Both the position numbers and the translations under genes were made by a program. A stretch of 64,000 nucleotides of DNA from Odontocerum albicorne (Eukaryota; Arthropoda; Insecta; Trichoptera; Odontoceridae). Shown here piece after piece: positions 23,334-34,153 of the stretch (its first letter is position 1; each line of letters opens with the position of its first letter). Location of the stretch: NCBI GenBank assembly GCA_949825065.1, contig OX463863.1, positions 18,771,240 to 18,835,239 of the forward strand, read 5' to 3'. A model generated the notes under the pieces. That model did no database searches. It saw nothing but the letters and a program-made list of their open reading frames with translations, and was not told the DNA's origin.

Positions 23334-24690
23334 TACAATCTCTGCTCTTTCCGATTCTGGACTATGCGGACGTCGGTTATTTAGATGTTACAGAGGAACA
23401 GCTGGACAAATTACCGCGTCTTCAAAATGTTTATTTTCAACCTAAGAAAGTACGATCATATAACTTCATACCAGAAGGCACTGAACTGGTTGAATGTTAG
23501 AAATAGATGCCAAATTCACATACTGTCTCTATTGTATAATATACTCAACTGTCCCGCCGCTCTCTCTTATCTCGCCGAAAATTTTCAACGTCTTTTCAAT
23601 CATGGATTAGCGCTACGCTCAAACAGAGATTTTTCATTGGCCTTTCCAGTTCACCGCTTGTATCGGACGTGTGCCGTCACCCTTGTGTGTGTGTATGTGG
23701 TATAAGGGAAAAGACATTTATGTGTAGATCTGTATATATATACAATTGATGTAAACTTGTATTTGTCTATTTGATATGTGTATGAACCTTTTATATCTAT
23801 AACTGTCATGTAATTCTATGCTATTTTGTTATAATAATATGTAGAATTTTTATATGTAAAATGTGTTTGTTTGACTCCGATCGCGTTCGCGACCGCACTG
23901 GAAATAAGTGACTTGCGAGGTGGGGCGATCGGAGTAGGTCGGGGCCCAGTCGGCGTAAGCAGGGCCCAAACCCCGAAAGTTGTATTTCGCGGGCAATGGG
24001 TGCTTGTGACGGCCGACTGACCATTAATATAGAGGGCCCCCTGATTTTTTAAATATAATACTTCTCAGTAACAACCGACTATACCGCGTTTTCCTTGAGA
24101 CCCGCTACCCTACTTCGACTGCCTGAGAGGAATCTCTCCCTCCTCTTCTTCTTCTTCTTATACTGGATCTTCGCTACGGAATTCGCTACCTCGATTCTCT
24201 GAGCGCTACGCGGCAACCAACGTGCCTATTTACAGTTTTTGTACCCGTCCGGTACACCGCTCCTCTTTTTTTACGTCGTATTTTACTGTCCATGCAGTGA
24301 GACTCTGGAATCAGTTACAAACCAATATATAAGACTTGCTCCGTCCTTGCCATGCTTTACGAAGCGACTGAAAAAACTCTTAATTTCTAGTCAGTAAAAT
24401 AACGTGTTTCATTCCTGATTTTTCTTTTCCTTTCCTCCCCACCATCCCTTCCTTTACTTTTAATTGATGATATCTCACTTTATATGAAAAATAATGTTCG
24501 GGTTATTGTCCGTCTTGCGGAGTTCGTGAGCATATGCTCATGTATGTGTTTATGGATTTCGTGGGGATGGATAGTCATCTGAATGATGTATGCGACCACT
24601 TAACTTGTCTGATTGGTTGGAAGAGATTGCCGCCTGGCAATAAGTCCGCCTGATTGTATTTGCAATAAAAGTGTTAAATAATTAAATAAA
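23334..24690 (+). mobile_element. Jockey/CR1-like LINE 3' end, itself interrupted
   Basis: The first part (23334-23690) encodes FPILDYADV..LDVTEEQLDKL, then ILSLLYNILNCPAALSYLAE and RSNRDFSLAFPVHR. The second part (24268-24390) encodes the end, VRLWNQLQTN-like and CFTKRLKKLLIS-like with shifts. The 3' UTR ends with TTGGTTGGAAGAGATTGCCG and CCTGGCAATAAG near 24600-24660, then an AT-rich tail. The 23700-24265 insert contains GC-rich sequence, a pyrimidine run and no recognised motif. A better copy of the same 3' end is at 45286-45900. Confidence 0.7.
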
Positions 24691-24939
24691 CAATTTTAAA
24701 TGAAAAAAAAAAAACTTTAAATGTATTTTCAACCACACACTTTATTATTTTTTAAATTTTGTTACAAAACTGGAACATTCTATAGAATTTGTATGACTAT
24801 ATGAATATAAATTATTTGTTTTACAGTTATTTTTCAGGAATGTTTTTCGTCTGTACTGTATAGCGAGGGACGAGTGTATATGAAAAAAAAGTAATTTCAA
24901 ATGGACACTCTTAATTTATATATATTTGAGTCTGCTACG

Positions 24940-25015
24940 TGTTATTTTTCGTGGCCTCGGTAATAAACTAGGATGTTGCCTGTATCTTATTGACCACATA
25001 GGGATATGAAAAAAA
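24940..25015. repeat. Dispersed repeat family B, fragment
   Basis: AATAAACTAGGATGTTGCCT and the neighbouring bases match the longer family B copies at 35320-35775 and 37205-37640. The parent element is unknown. Confidence 0.5.
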
Positions 25016-25180
25016 AATAGGTTGATAATTTTTAACAATTATTAATTTTTATAAAAAGACAATTTTTATAGCGCCGTTTATTTATTTACTTATTTTTAAT
25101 CGACGGTACAATTTACATTTCAAAATTATTTATAAAAAGAAAACAATTTTAAAATTATAATAAAACAATTTATTATAGCA

Positions 25181-26036
25181 CTAGCTGTACAAGGCCTCGC
25201 GTTGCTGTGGCTCAGACTGGTTAAATGGAAAAGAAAGAAAAGAGAAAGCACACGTTTCTAATATGTTTAATTTCACAATGCTTGTGGGTATACAATATTT
25301 CTGACGCCTTTCAGCCACTCTCAGTCTGTCGCGTTCATTTTCTTGAGAACGAAGCAGATCTGAAGCTGCAAAACGCGATCGCCGTGCTCGCAACCGTGCA
25401 TCCTCAAAGCTGGCTGCACGTCGCTCTGCTGCTTCCTCGGCATTTTGATGAACTAAAGCAAATCGATTGCACTGAAAAAGAAGACAGAAAGTTATAACAA
25501 AAACGTATAAAATTGCGAAACACTAAAAGAAGAAAATACACGAACTAAAAATCAAAGAAAAAATGAAAAAATATTAACGAAATATTTCACTTCAAATGCA
25601 AATCAATCGATACAGGTAAATTGTAACGCATTTCACGATATAACTATGGCGGATAAAAATTTAGTATATCGTGTGCTGCTTTTACGTCCAAACAGATGGC
25701 GCTATTTTTCAATACACGCATTTGAACATTTAATATTTATTATTTAATATTTAATTATTTAATATTAAAGAAAAATAAAAAAAATTGTTAAAAAACGAAA
25801 TGAAAGAATCCGAAACGTCGAAAGTGCAATGTGACATAACTGTCAATGAGAATTGTTTAGTTTGCGTGTGTCACTGCAGGGGGTGCTCACATTATTTCGC
25901 CTGTTTTATATACAACTGTATATAAAAAAATGTATACGAATGCAACCTTTTGTCAAAATTTCAAAACAATCGGTGAAGAACTTTAGGAGATTAGAGATTT
26001 TCTATTAACGAACATTTACATTTTTATTTATATAGA
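25181..26036 (-). mobile_element. Helitron copy 1, non-autonomous (856 bp)
   Basis: On the minus strand it begins TCTATATAAATAAAAATGTA at 26036 and ends ...GTACAGCTAG at 25181, followed by T. A TC start, a CTAG end and an A/T target with no duplication fit Helitrons. A minus-strand frame at 25181-25393 (RFAASDLLRSQENERDRLR) is the arginine/glutamate-rich N-terminal region seen in insect Helitrons. Its start abuts the end of the neighbouring Helitron with no base between. Confidence 0.82.
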
Positions 26037-28138
26037 CTAGCTGTACCCGGCCACGCGTTGCTGTTGTTCAGTCTGGTTAAATGGAAAAGAAAGAAAAGAG
26101 AAAGCACCCGTTTCTAATATGTTTAATTTCACTATGCTTGTGGGTATACAATATTTTTGATGTCTTTCAGCCACTCTCAATCTGTCGCGTTTATCGCCGT
26201 GCTCGCAAATGATCGCGTCACTCCAAGAGGTCAATTCACGATATGATTTGAATTCAAATGAAAGATCGATTGCACTGAAAAAGAGAAAAGAAAGTTACAA
26301 CAAAAACGTATAAAATTGCGGAACATTAAAAAAGGAACTGAATAATATTAAGTTCGTAGAGGTCTTTGTTCTTGGCGGCAACAATAGCTCGTTCACTCAG
26401 CCAATCGTGATTCTTATAATTGATTTTAATATTGGGAAATACTTTTTCAACCAATTCTTCTTTTGACATCATTAAATTGCAGAAGTTATGAGACAATGAA
26501 ATTCGTCCTGAGGTCATATCAACCGGCACCTTTCCGTTTCCAATTTCCAGCAATTGATGTGAGAATATCTCAGCTGATTTGCAGCTGGACACGCATATTT
26601 GTAGTTAATTTCAACGTATTTACGTGTCGCCACAAAGTAGAGTATTTCAGGCAACATATAAAATGCGAAACATAAAAGTAACTAATTAAATGTTAAGGGA
26701 AGACAGAGAGATAATTGTAACAAATTAAATGTTAATGGAAGACAAATAGATAATTGGAGCTAATTAAAAAAAAATCTCCATTTCTACATACGATTTGATA
26801 GATTTTGAAATATACTCGTAAACATACAGATAAAATTAAATTCTATATAAAAAAGATACTTTTGATATTCCTACTGACCTATTTCAGTCACTATCAGCCT
26901 GTCGCGCACATTCTGTTGAGAACGAACCAGTTCTGAAGCTGCAGAACGCGATCCCCGTGCATCCTCAAGTCTGGATACACGTCGTTCTGCTGCTTCGTCG
27001 ACATTTTGATGAACTAAAGCAGATCGATTGCACTGAAAAAGAAGAAAGAAAGTTATAACAAACACATATAAAGTTGTGAAACTTTAAAAATGAGTGAATT
27101 TGTGAAACATTAAGTTATGAGACAATGAAATTCGTCCTGAGGTTTCCGTTCCCAATTTCCAGCAATTGGTGTGAGAATATCTCAGCTGATCGATCGTTTT
27201 GCAGCTGGACACATTTGTCCAATAGGAGTATTGTTAAGGAAATACAGAGATAATTGGAACTAATTAAATGTTAAGCAAAGAGAGAGATTATTGGAATTAA
27301 TTAAATGTTAAGGAAAGACATTGCAAACTACGCACGAATTTAATTTGGATGTGATATGTTTGGACGCGTTATTAATGAACTACTATATAAATATCGATTC
27401 TAATAAATAGCAAGTTATTTAGGTAAATACATTACAAAAAACTAACAATAATGACAAATTAATACATCGCGTTACAAATTAGCAAACATTTAGCAGTTCG
27501 TTTAAAATAAATATTACGTTTGTTAAAAATGTACATACCAACATCACGTTGTCTCTCTGAAGTAAATGATCGAGTCACTCCAAGAGATCAATTCATGATA
27601 TGATTTGAATGCAAACGAAAATCTATCAACACAATTAAATTTTACCGCTAATTGAACTGAAAAATAAAAAAATAAGTTAAAAAAACTAAGTGAAACAGAT
27701 ACTTTTAGAGGTAGATGTCAACAGCGCACATTACGAAATGAAAATGGCGGATAAATTAGCGCAGATGGCGCTATACAAAAAAATTATGTCGCGACTTTTC
27801 AATAAACGTATTTGAAAATTTAAAATTTATTATTTATTATTAAACATTAAATTATTTAATATTTTATTTATATAGATTTAATTATTTAATATTAATTCCG
27901 AAACGTCAAAAATGCAATGTGACATAACTGTCAAGTTTAGTTTGAGTTTGTCGCTGCAGGAGGCGCAAACGTTATTTTTTCTTATTTCTAAACTTTTTTA
28001 TATACACCGATATATAAATAAAAATATATATACATTTCTGTATACGAATGCCAACTTTTGTCAAAATTTCAAAGCGATCTGTAGAGAACTTTCGGAGATT
28101 AGACATTTTCTATATACGAACATTTTTATTTATATAGA
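26037..28138 (-). mobile_element. Helitron copy 2, carrying a helicase scrap (2102 bp)
   Basis: On the minus strand it starts TCTATATAAATAAAAATGTT at 28138 and ends GGGTACAGCTAG at 26037. The interior has a Pif1-type helicase fragment (26326-26592) and a second diverged copy of its 5' part around 27115-27210. It also has two arginine-rich pieces (26037-26234, 26871-27065) like the one in copy 1. It cannot encode a full Rep/helicase. Confidence 0.82.
26326..26592 (-). pseudogene. Helitron Pif1-like helicase fragment
   Basis: The open minus-strand frame of 88 codons reads FSHQLLEIGNGKV, then GRISLSHNFCNLMMSKEEL and VFPNI..NYKNHDWLSERAIVAAKN. The WLSERAI-AAKN block is a hallmark of the Helitron helicase C-terminal half. 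ATP-binding motifs are missing. It is truncated at both ends within the non-autonomous Helitron. Confidence 0.85.
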
Positions 28139-28149
28139 TTACGACAAAA

Positions 28150-28510
28150 CCAAATAAAATTTAAAATAATACGTATGTAAGATCGTCGTTGTCGTTGCCG
28201 GGCCTCGTTGTCGAGGATCCCCTCGCCACTCCAACGTCAATCTTGAACTTCTCCGAGTACTCCATCCTGCAGATAGCACAGACATGTGGATCTTGCTGAC
28301 TTGTCTGGCAATGTTGACGCGTATTCCCAGTATGCTGACTGTTTGTCACACGTTTAGCCGTTGAGACGCCATCAGCCCGAGAACAGATCCTTTACAGTCT
28401 TGAGCCATCTGCTTCCAGTCCTTACACATCCCACATAAACTCAGCGACTCTCGCAGACTGTCCTTTTTGCGCTTTTTCTGCCCGCCAACCCTTCACTCAC
28501 CAACTGATTT
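28150..28510. other. Unassigned sequence, possible LINE debris
   Basis: A minus-strand frame (28161-28349) contains a lone CAIC motif. Only weak coding resemblance is visible and no element ends are seen. Confidence 0.25.
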
Positions 28511-28544
28511 TGGGAACTTATGATCGCCCATGCGTACCACATGT

Positions 28545-28835
28545 CCTGTCCCCCATTTTAAGTTTACAGTTGGAGCGTTGCAGGGATGGTACGGGCACAT
28601 AAGACGGAGACCACCAGACCATACTGCAAATCAGGCAAGGTCTGTGGATCTTCCTCGACAGCCGTCCAGAGGAAAACCAAAGAACTACTGCATGACTCAA
28701 TGCTCCAAAATCCTGCATCGAAACGGCCTAGATGAAAGCGACACTCAGAACCGAAGAATATACAGCCTGAGAATGAGAAGAGCCGACCCCAACAGCCACT
28801 CTAGGCAATGAGTTGAGACATTGCCAGGAAGAAGA
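28545..28835 (+). pseudogene. LINE reverse transcriptase tail fragment
   Basis: The plus strand reads LQGWYGHIRRRPPDHTANQA, then QPSRGKPKN and LHRNGLDESDTQNRRIY. This is the WYGHVRRRP...RGRPKxxW...GL...DRxxWR tail of non-LTR reverse transcriptases. It ends in GAAGAAGAAG-type sequence near 28835. Confidence 0.65.
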
Positions 28836-29118
28836 AGTTGGAGTGTTACAGGCCCAAGACATTTGTGACGTGATCACTCAAGTGGATCCAATGATTTCAA
28901 CTAAGGAAACGTTGGTAGAACACGAGTCAAAATGATTACAAAAATAAGAAAATTTAACTAACGTATGTACACAATTGATCACATGATACGGGGTCGTCTC
29001 TGGGCAACTGCCCGCACCTCACTATACCAATTTGACATTCATGCGAAAAGAATAGTACAATGCAAGATCAACTTTGTAATCAGCCTACTTTTATAGCTCG
29101 ATAAGTATATGACTGCGG
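28836..29118. other. Spacer without recognised feature
   Basis: No open frame of note or repeat homology within the window. Confidence 0.35.
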
Positions 29119-29707
29119 GGTAACCCTTCCTTCCCTGTGATGTGTAACTAGTACACATTGCTTCTAAACACTTTAATATCTCTATAAATATAATTAATAC
29201 TGGGTTCAGATTTTAGGTATTCCTCCGTAATACATTTACGCATTGAATGAAAAAACATAATATTAGTAATAATTAGCACTTATCGGCCACATCAGAGATA
29301 TTGTGTGAAAATCGGGAATAAATTCACCGATACAATCAAACGTGTGCCAGTGTGTGACGTAGGTATATTAATTCTAAAAAATCGCTATGGGGGAGGAAGC
29401 GACGCTATTCACGTCTCACTCTCACTCTACTTCGGTGTATGGGAACGCAAGAAATAGAATCTCAGTTAGCAATTGTGTTTCTTCCTTCGAGGTATAACAG
29501 TCCGAGACCGAGTCCCGTCTCAGCTCTCAGTAGCTCGCGGGCATCCATTTGAGGTGGTCTATTCGCCGTTTTGTCAAATTTAATTAATTTAAGCGATTGG
29601 CTACGAATATTCTTATTTTTACGATTTTAAATCGCTCATTTTTACATGTATATTGAATACACAGCACCGGAACGCGCGGATTTTTTTAGCACAGTAAGGT
29701 AAAGATT
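29119..29707. mobile_element. piggyBac-type MITE, copy 2 (about 590 bp)
   Basis: It is collinear with the MITE at 19226-19938: GTAACTAGTACACATTGCTT, ACTGGGTTCAGATTTTAGGT, TTCTTCCTTCGAGGTATA and the GCACCGGAACGCGC block near the right end. The left end is GTAACCCTTCCTTCCCTGTG (TTAA mutated to GTAA), and the right end is degraded. It is about 120 bp shorter owing to internal deletions. Confidence 0.85.
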
Positions 29708-29830
29708 GTGGTAAATCCGGAAAGTCACCGGTTCGAAACCTGCGTCATACTTCTTTCCTCGAATGATACAGGCATTTTTTCCGCCTAGTATTCAGTGGTA
29801 AAAGATTACCTACGACTTTGGTCATATCTG
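29700..29830 (+). repeat. tRNA-like dispersed fragment (family C)
   Basis: It contains CACCGGTTCGAAACCTGCGT (B-box-like GGTTCGAAACC) and ATTTTTTCCGCCTAGTATTC. A matching piece at 34355-34460 has ATTTTTTCCACCTAGTATTC after a degraded B box. It is possibly a second SINE family. Confidence 0.4.
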
Positions 29831-30379
29831 TTCTTTCAAAAAATGAAAGAGAAAGCGTGCTGTGTGTATGCCCTCATCGTCTCACTTCAGTGTGCCATCG
29901 GACCCAGTACAGCGGTAAAATTAAAAAAATAATCTGGTGTTGTGTAACCAATTTGTCAATATTAGATTTTATACTAGTCAGCTACATCCTTAAATATCTA
30001 CTGTCAACATTGCGCAGTTCCATTTCTATTCGAAAGACTTGTGTGACAGAACTAAATCCTCTTTTTATTGCAACTTGCTTCTCAACGCCCCCCTACTGCA
30101 ACTGGAGATAGTAATATCCCTCCAGATTCCTCCAGCGCCTACTGAAGAACAGTAACACCCACTTTAGGAAACAATGCATTATTTTTTTAGCATTGTGTGC
30201 TATGCAACCAGGTGTCAAACTCACAGACGTTGACTCTAATTTTCCAAAGATGATGCCGATCGTCGGCGAATGGTTGGGGCTGTTAACTATTGCCAAGTAT
30301 CAACGAAGGCCCCACTTGTGCATTTCATATGCAGTGAGGACTACACCGCAGCTGATCCTATTTAGAGTACACCACTGCT

Positions 30380-31215
30380 TCCTTTAGAATTCACGGTCGA
30401 TGTGATACGATTTGCAGACGTCATTGCCCTTATCGCCGATAGCGAAGAAGAACTAAAAAAGACCTTGGAAACCATGAAGAATGTCCTAAATACCAAGTTC
30501 AACATGAAAATAAACAAGGACATAACAAAAGTGATGACCGTAGGCAGAGACGAACATCAAATGAACATACTGATGTCAGGAGCTGCGCTTAAGAACGCAA
30601 AATAGTTTGTCTATCTTGGAAGCAAGATCACATGGGATGGCCGTACAAAAAGAAAGGTTGACAGTCGCATCCACCAAGCAAAACTCGCCTTTAATAAGAA
30701 ATCAAAGATTTTCGAATCCAACAACATGGACCTAAAGCTCCGCAAGCAATTGGTCAAAACATATGTGTGGAGTATTTTGATGTATGGTTGCGAGACATGG
30801 TGCATAGGCGAAAGGGGTCGAAAAAGATTGGAGGCCTTCGAGATGTGGACCTATAGAGGAATCCTAAGGATTTCCTGGAGATACCACATTACAAATGACG
30901 AGGTTCTCAGCAGGATCGAAGAAACCAGGCACCTGTCGGAAAGGCGTGCAGAATGGATGGGTCACATGCTGCGACATGACAATCTCCTGCACAATATACT
31001 GGAGGGAATGATCGAGGGACCGATTGGCAGAGGGCCCCTCACCATGAGTATCTGGAGCAAATATGCCACGATATGGACTGCACCTTTTATACAGAGCTCA
31101 AGAGGATCGTTGAGGACCGAGCTGAGTGGAGGAGGGCATGCAGAGCTTTGCTGCTTACCAATCCCCAGGATTGAAACTGAAGAAGAAGACTTTTCCGAGG
31201 TAGGGAAAAGCTGAG
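30380..31215 (+). pseudogene. RTE-like LINE, C-terminal half of reverse transcriptase
   Basis: It reads VIRFADVIALIADSEEELKK (catalytic FADD changed to FADV), FNMKINKDITKVM, one stop near 30603, then FVYLGSKITWDG and MYGCETWCIGERGRKRLEAF. MWTYRGILRISWRYH, RRAEWMGHMLRHDN and GMIEGPIGRG follow. This is the standard end of RTE-clade endonuclease-reverse transcriptases. After 31020 frames shift, and the element ends near a GAAGAAGAAG motif at 31180. It is cut at the 5' side. Confidence 0.9.
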
Positions 31216-32425
31216 AAGCGTGATCACAAATTGTTGGACATATTCATGTGGTTTTTTTTAAAAAAAAAGTGCGGTGGTTTCCCATTGATATCCGCACCAC
31301 AATAAGGCATTGTATACATGTTGTATATATTGTGAGCCCTGCTACCTAAACTCAATATTTTTGGATAAAGTACTAATTCGCAAAGGAAATGTGTACTTTT
31401 GTAGGTAATATTAAAGGTCAGAATCCCGAGTTAAAACGCCCTTTAGCGCATTAAATTGCCCTTTTTTTTTATATACTTTCAACTTATTTTTACAACTCTA
31501 TATGGAAATGATTAACGCGTGCTTACCCTTGTACTTTCTCAAAGTGTATTAACACCTTGCACATCAATTACTGAAAAAACAATATGATAAGGAATGCAGA
31601 GAATCCAGCACAAGTGCACAAGTGCACCAGTGTTATTTACATGCTGACATTACATATGTCTATACATATTGCAATTTATCAGACACAGTGCACGTATGAG
31701 GAGGTAACATTAAAAAAAGATCATGTCCATCGGATACAAAAAATGAGTTGATAAAGCAGATTTCTTCTTATCGATGGTACGGAGCCGTTTAACATTTTTA
31801 TTTTAATGAAAAAAGCACATAAATAATTTTTAAATCAAAATAAAAAATCAGTATTTTTTCAAAAAGAATCTTGTCCAGGCTTCAAATCGATCAAAAAAGA
31901 TCATGTCCGAATTGACCAATCGTAGCGTTCCGATTGTGTCTAACTTCGTACCAGTTCACCAGCAACTGTCAGTTTTAAATGGTACGTGCAGAGTAATGTA
32001 ATGTCTAACATTACTATTGTATATACAGCTTTAACATATCTCCCTATGCTACTCGTACACACCCTACATATATTTATACTTTTATACTGATATCTCTTCT
32101 TATTTCCTAACACTTGACTTATTTTATTTGATTAAAATTCAAATAAATTACTCTACCCAATTATTTTTTGTTTAATATTTTTGAAATGGAACAAAAACCA
32201 CCATGTCCCAGAGCTGTTCAATAAAAAAAGATGAAAGTAGAATTGTTCTTACAAAAAGGATCATGTCCACATTTTAAACTAGAATAACTATTTTAATTAT
32301 TATGATTCGATTTTAAACAACAAATCAAGTCACCTTAAGCGATTTTAAGGATTTCAGATATTTTTACAATGAGTTATTATAGTACGAGTGTCATGTATTT
32401 TTAATGCAAACATTTTAAATATAAT
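31216..32425. other. 1.2-kb AT-rich stretch with a recurring GATCATGTCC motif
   Basis: No gene is visible. The motif AAAAAGATCATGTCC occurs, with small changes, near 31712, 31861, 31892, 32193 and 32252. The copies are all in the same orientation and unevenly spaced. Confidence 0.5.
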
Positions 32426-32632
32426 GACTACCTCCGCGCCCTAGTTGATAAGAAGCCTGTCTGCTAGCCCGGAGGTTGCTGGTTCAAATCCCGCAGGAAC
32501 CCTGATTTTTTAAAGAATTCCAGTCCAGTTATCACTTAAAGTCACATTAAAATCTTTCTGGTTAGTTGACGGATATTGCAACATGGCAATAAGCCTGCCA
32601 GATTGTACTGTATAGAACGAAAGTTTAATACG
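32426..32632 (+). mobile_element. tRNA-derived SINE
   Basis: The head is GACTACCTCCGCGCCCTAGT (A-box region), and the B box is in GCTGGTTCAAATCCCGCAGG. The body has TTCCAGTCCAGTTATCACTT, and the tail is TGCAACATGGCAATAAGCCT then GCCAGATTGTACTGTATAGA. The tail matches the 3' end of the LINEs at 24600 and 45830. Confidence 0.85.
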
Positions 32633-32809
32633 TACGAGCCCGTATATCTCATAACAAACAGCAGAAAATATATTTGAAAGAGAAGCTATCAAAAGGTCTG
32701 GGCTTATTTCATAATATCTCTCCGGCCGAGATACACCCCACCAATATAGGGGGAACCCGGCCACGAGGACATCAGATGTTTTTCAGTCCAGACCCTTTTA
32801 CATATTCCT
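32629..32809 (-). repeat. Dispersed repeat family A (member of a close pair)
   Basis: It begins TACGTACGAGCCCGTATATC and includes AGCTATCAAAAGGTCTGGGC and GGGGGAACCCGGCCACGAGG. It is almost identical over about 180 bp to 33345-33525, 716 bp downstream. Such identity suggests a recent local duplication rather than two separate insertions. Confidence 0.8.
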
Positions 32810-32929
32810 TCGTAAAGATTGACCACAATCAACTTAAACGATTAACACGTAAATCAAAACTCAAATCCAACATATTCGTAAGCACTTAAAAACTTTGAGC
32901 TATTTCATTAAAAATGAATGTATTTTTTT

Positions 32930-33270
32930 TACATTTTCAATCATTGAGACAGTTCTTACATTTTCGATCATTGAGACAGTTCTTACATTTTCGATCATTG
33001 AGACAGTTCTAACATTTTCGATCATTGAGACAGTTCTTACATTTTCGATCATTGAGACAGTTCTTACATTTTCGATCATTTAGACAGTTCTTACATTTTC
33101 AATCATTGAGACAGTTCTTATAATACATTTTCGATCATTGAGACAGTTCTTACATTTTCGATCATTGAGACAGTTCTTACATTTTCGATCATTTAGACAG
33201 TTCTTACATTTTCAATCATTGAGACAGTTCTTACATTTTCAATCATTGAGACGTTCTTATATTTATTAAT
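32930..33270. repeat. 27-bp minisatellite
   Basis: About 12 copies of TTACATTTTCGATCATTGAG plus ACAGTTC. One frame reads VLTFSIIET repeatedly, a by-product of the period. The array lies between the two near-identical family A copies. Confidence 0.93.
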
Positions 33271-33344
33271 CGTTCTTTAGCTTTTAAATAAATATAGGTT
33301 AATTGATAGCGAAATAGAATGTACATTTATAAAATGCATTCTAA

Positions 33345-33525
33345 AATCGTACGAGCCCGTATATCTCATAACAAACAGCAGAAAATATATTTGAAAGAGA
33401 AGCTATCAAAAGGTCTGGGCTTATTTCATAATATCTCTCCGGCCGAGATACACCCCACCAATATAGGGGGAACCCGGCCACGAGGACATCAGATGTTTTT
33501 CAGTCCAGACCCTTTTACATATTTA
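33345..33525 (-). repeat. Dispersed repeat family A (second of the pair)
   Basis: Same sequence as 32629-32809 with hardly any change, ending in TCAGTCCAGACCCTTTTACA. It is about 400 bp upstream of the L-fibroin TATA box. Confidence 0.8.
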
Positions 33526-33530
33526 AGAAA

Positions 33531-33930
33531 AAAAAAAAACAGAAAATTATTTGATATCAACATATTACTCGTACATATATAATATAAATATCATATATTC
33601 CGAAATCACACATACATATATCTCAAAATAAACTTTTTTATACTCCACCAAGTGTAAGCTTAAAGTTTGAATCAAAGCGTTATATGCTAAGACTAAACCA
33701 TTAGGTGTTCTCCAAAGCTGTAGGGCAAATAGAAAACGGAGGTAGTCAATACCTTACATGACAAAACAGACCTTAGTACAATTGTGAAAATTGCTAAGTG
33801 AAAATCTCTGCCTGATATATATGACTCTTTCATACCCATAACTATCGAAAGTGAATATTGATATACCGTTAGCATGATTGTGTGCTAAAAGATAATATTA
33901 CGTCAATATTTATGTTCGTGTGAACAGAAA
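33531..33930. other. 5' flank of the L-fibroin gene
   Basis: Unique AT-rich sequence between the repeat pair and the core promoter. It is where silk-gland control elements would be expected, but I cannot name any binding site with confidence. Confidence 0.4.
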
Positions 33931-33935
33931 AAGCA

Positions 33936-33942
33936 TATAAAA
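33936..33942 (+). promoter_or_regulatory. Putative TATA box of the L-fibroin gene
   Basis: TATAAAA lies 96 bp upstream of the start codon. An initiator-like TTATTG has its A at 33967, 31 bp downstream, and a TCAGT insect initiator lies at 33974-33978. A TATA box fits a gene strongly expressed in one tissue. Confidence 0.6.
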
Positions 33943-34031
33943 TGAATTACACTGCATTATGCTGTTATTGACATCAGTGCTTTACGATCGAATAAATCAT
34001 GCAGATGTTGCAACAGTTGCGATCAAAATGT

Positions 34032-34153
34032 ATGAATACATTCATACTGTTTCTGATAACTGCAGAACTTTCCTTCTCTCTGGCCAAACCCGCTCCAGTA
34101 TGTCCAGTAACCGCTTTCAATACGAGTGGAGAGATGCAAATCCCGCTTCTAAA
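34032..34153 (+). CDS. Fib-L: L-fibroin exon 1 (signal peptide)
   Basis: Forty codons plus two bases: the signal peptide, then KPAPVCPVTAFNTSGEMQIP and LL. The donor is CTAAA|GTATGT. The two leftover bases (AA) join A at 47480 to give Lys 41. Confidence 0.85.

Noticed and set aside
33999..34031. In-frame upstream ATG as the L-fibroin start
   Set aside because: It would put MQMLQQLRSKC before the hydrophobic core. The ATG at 34032 gives a normal 18-residue signal peptide and better agreement with the silkworm length.
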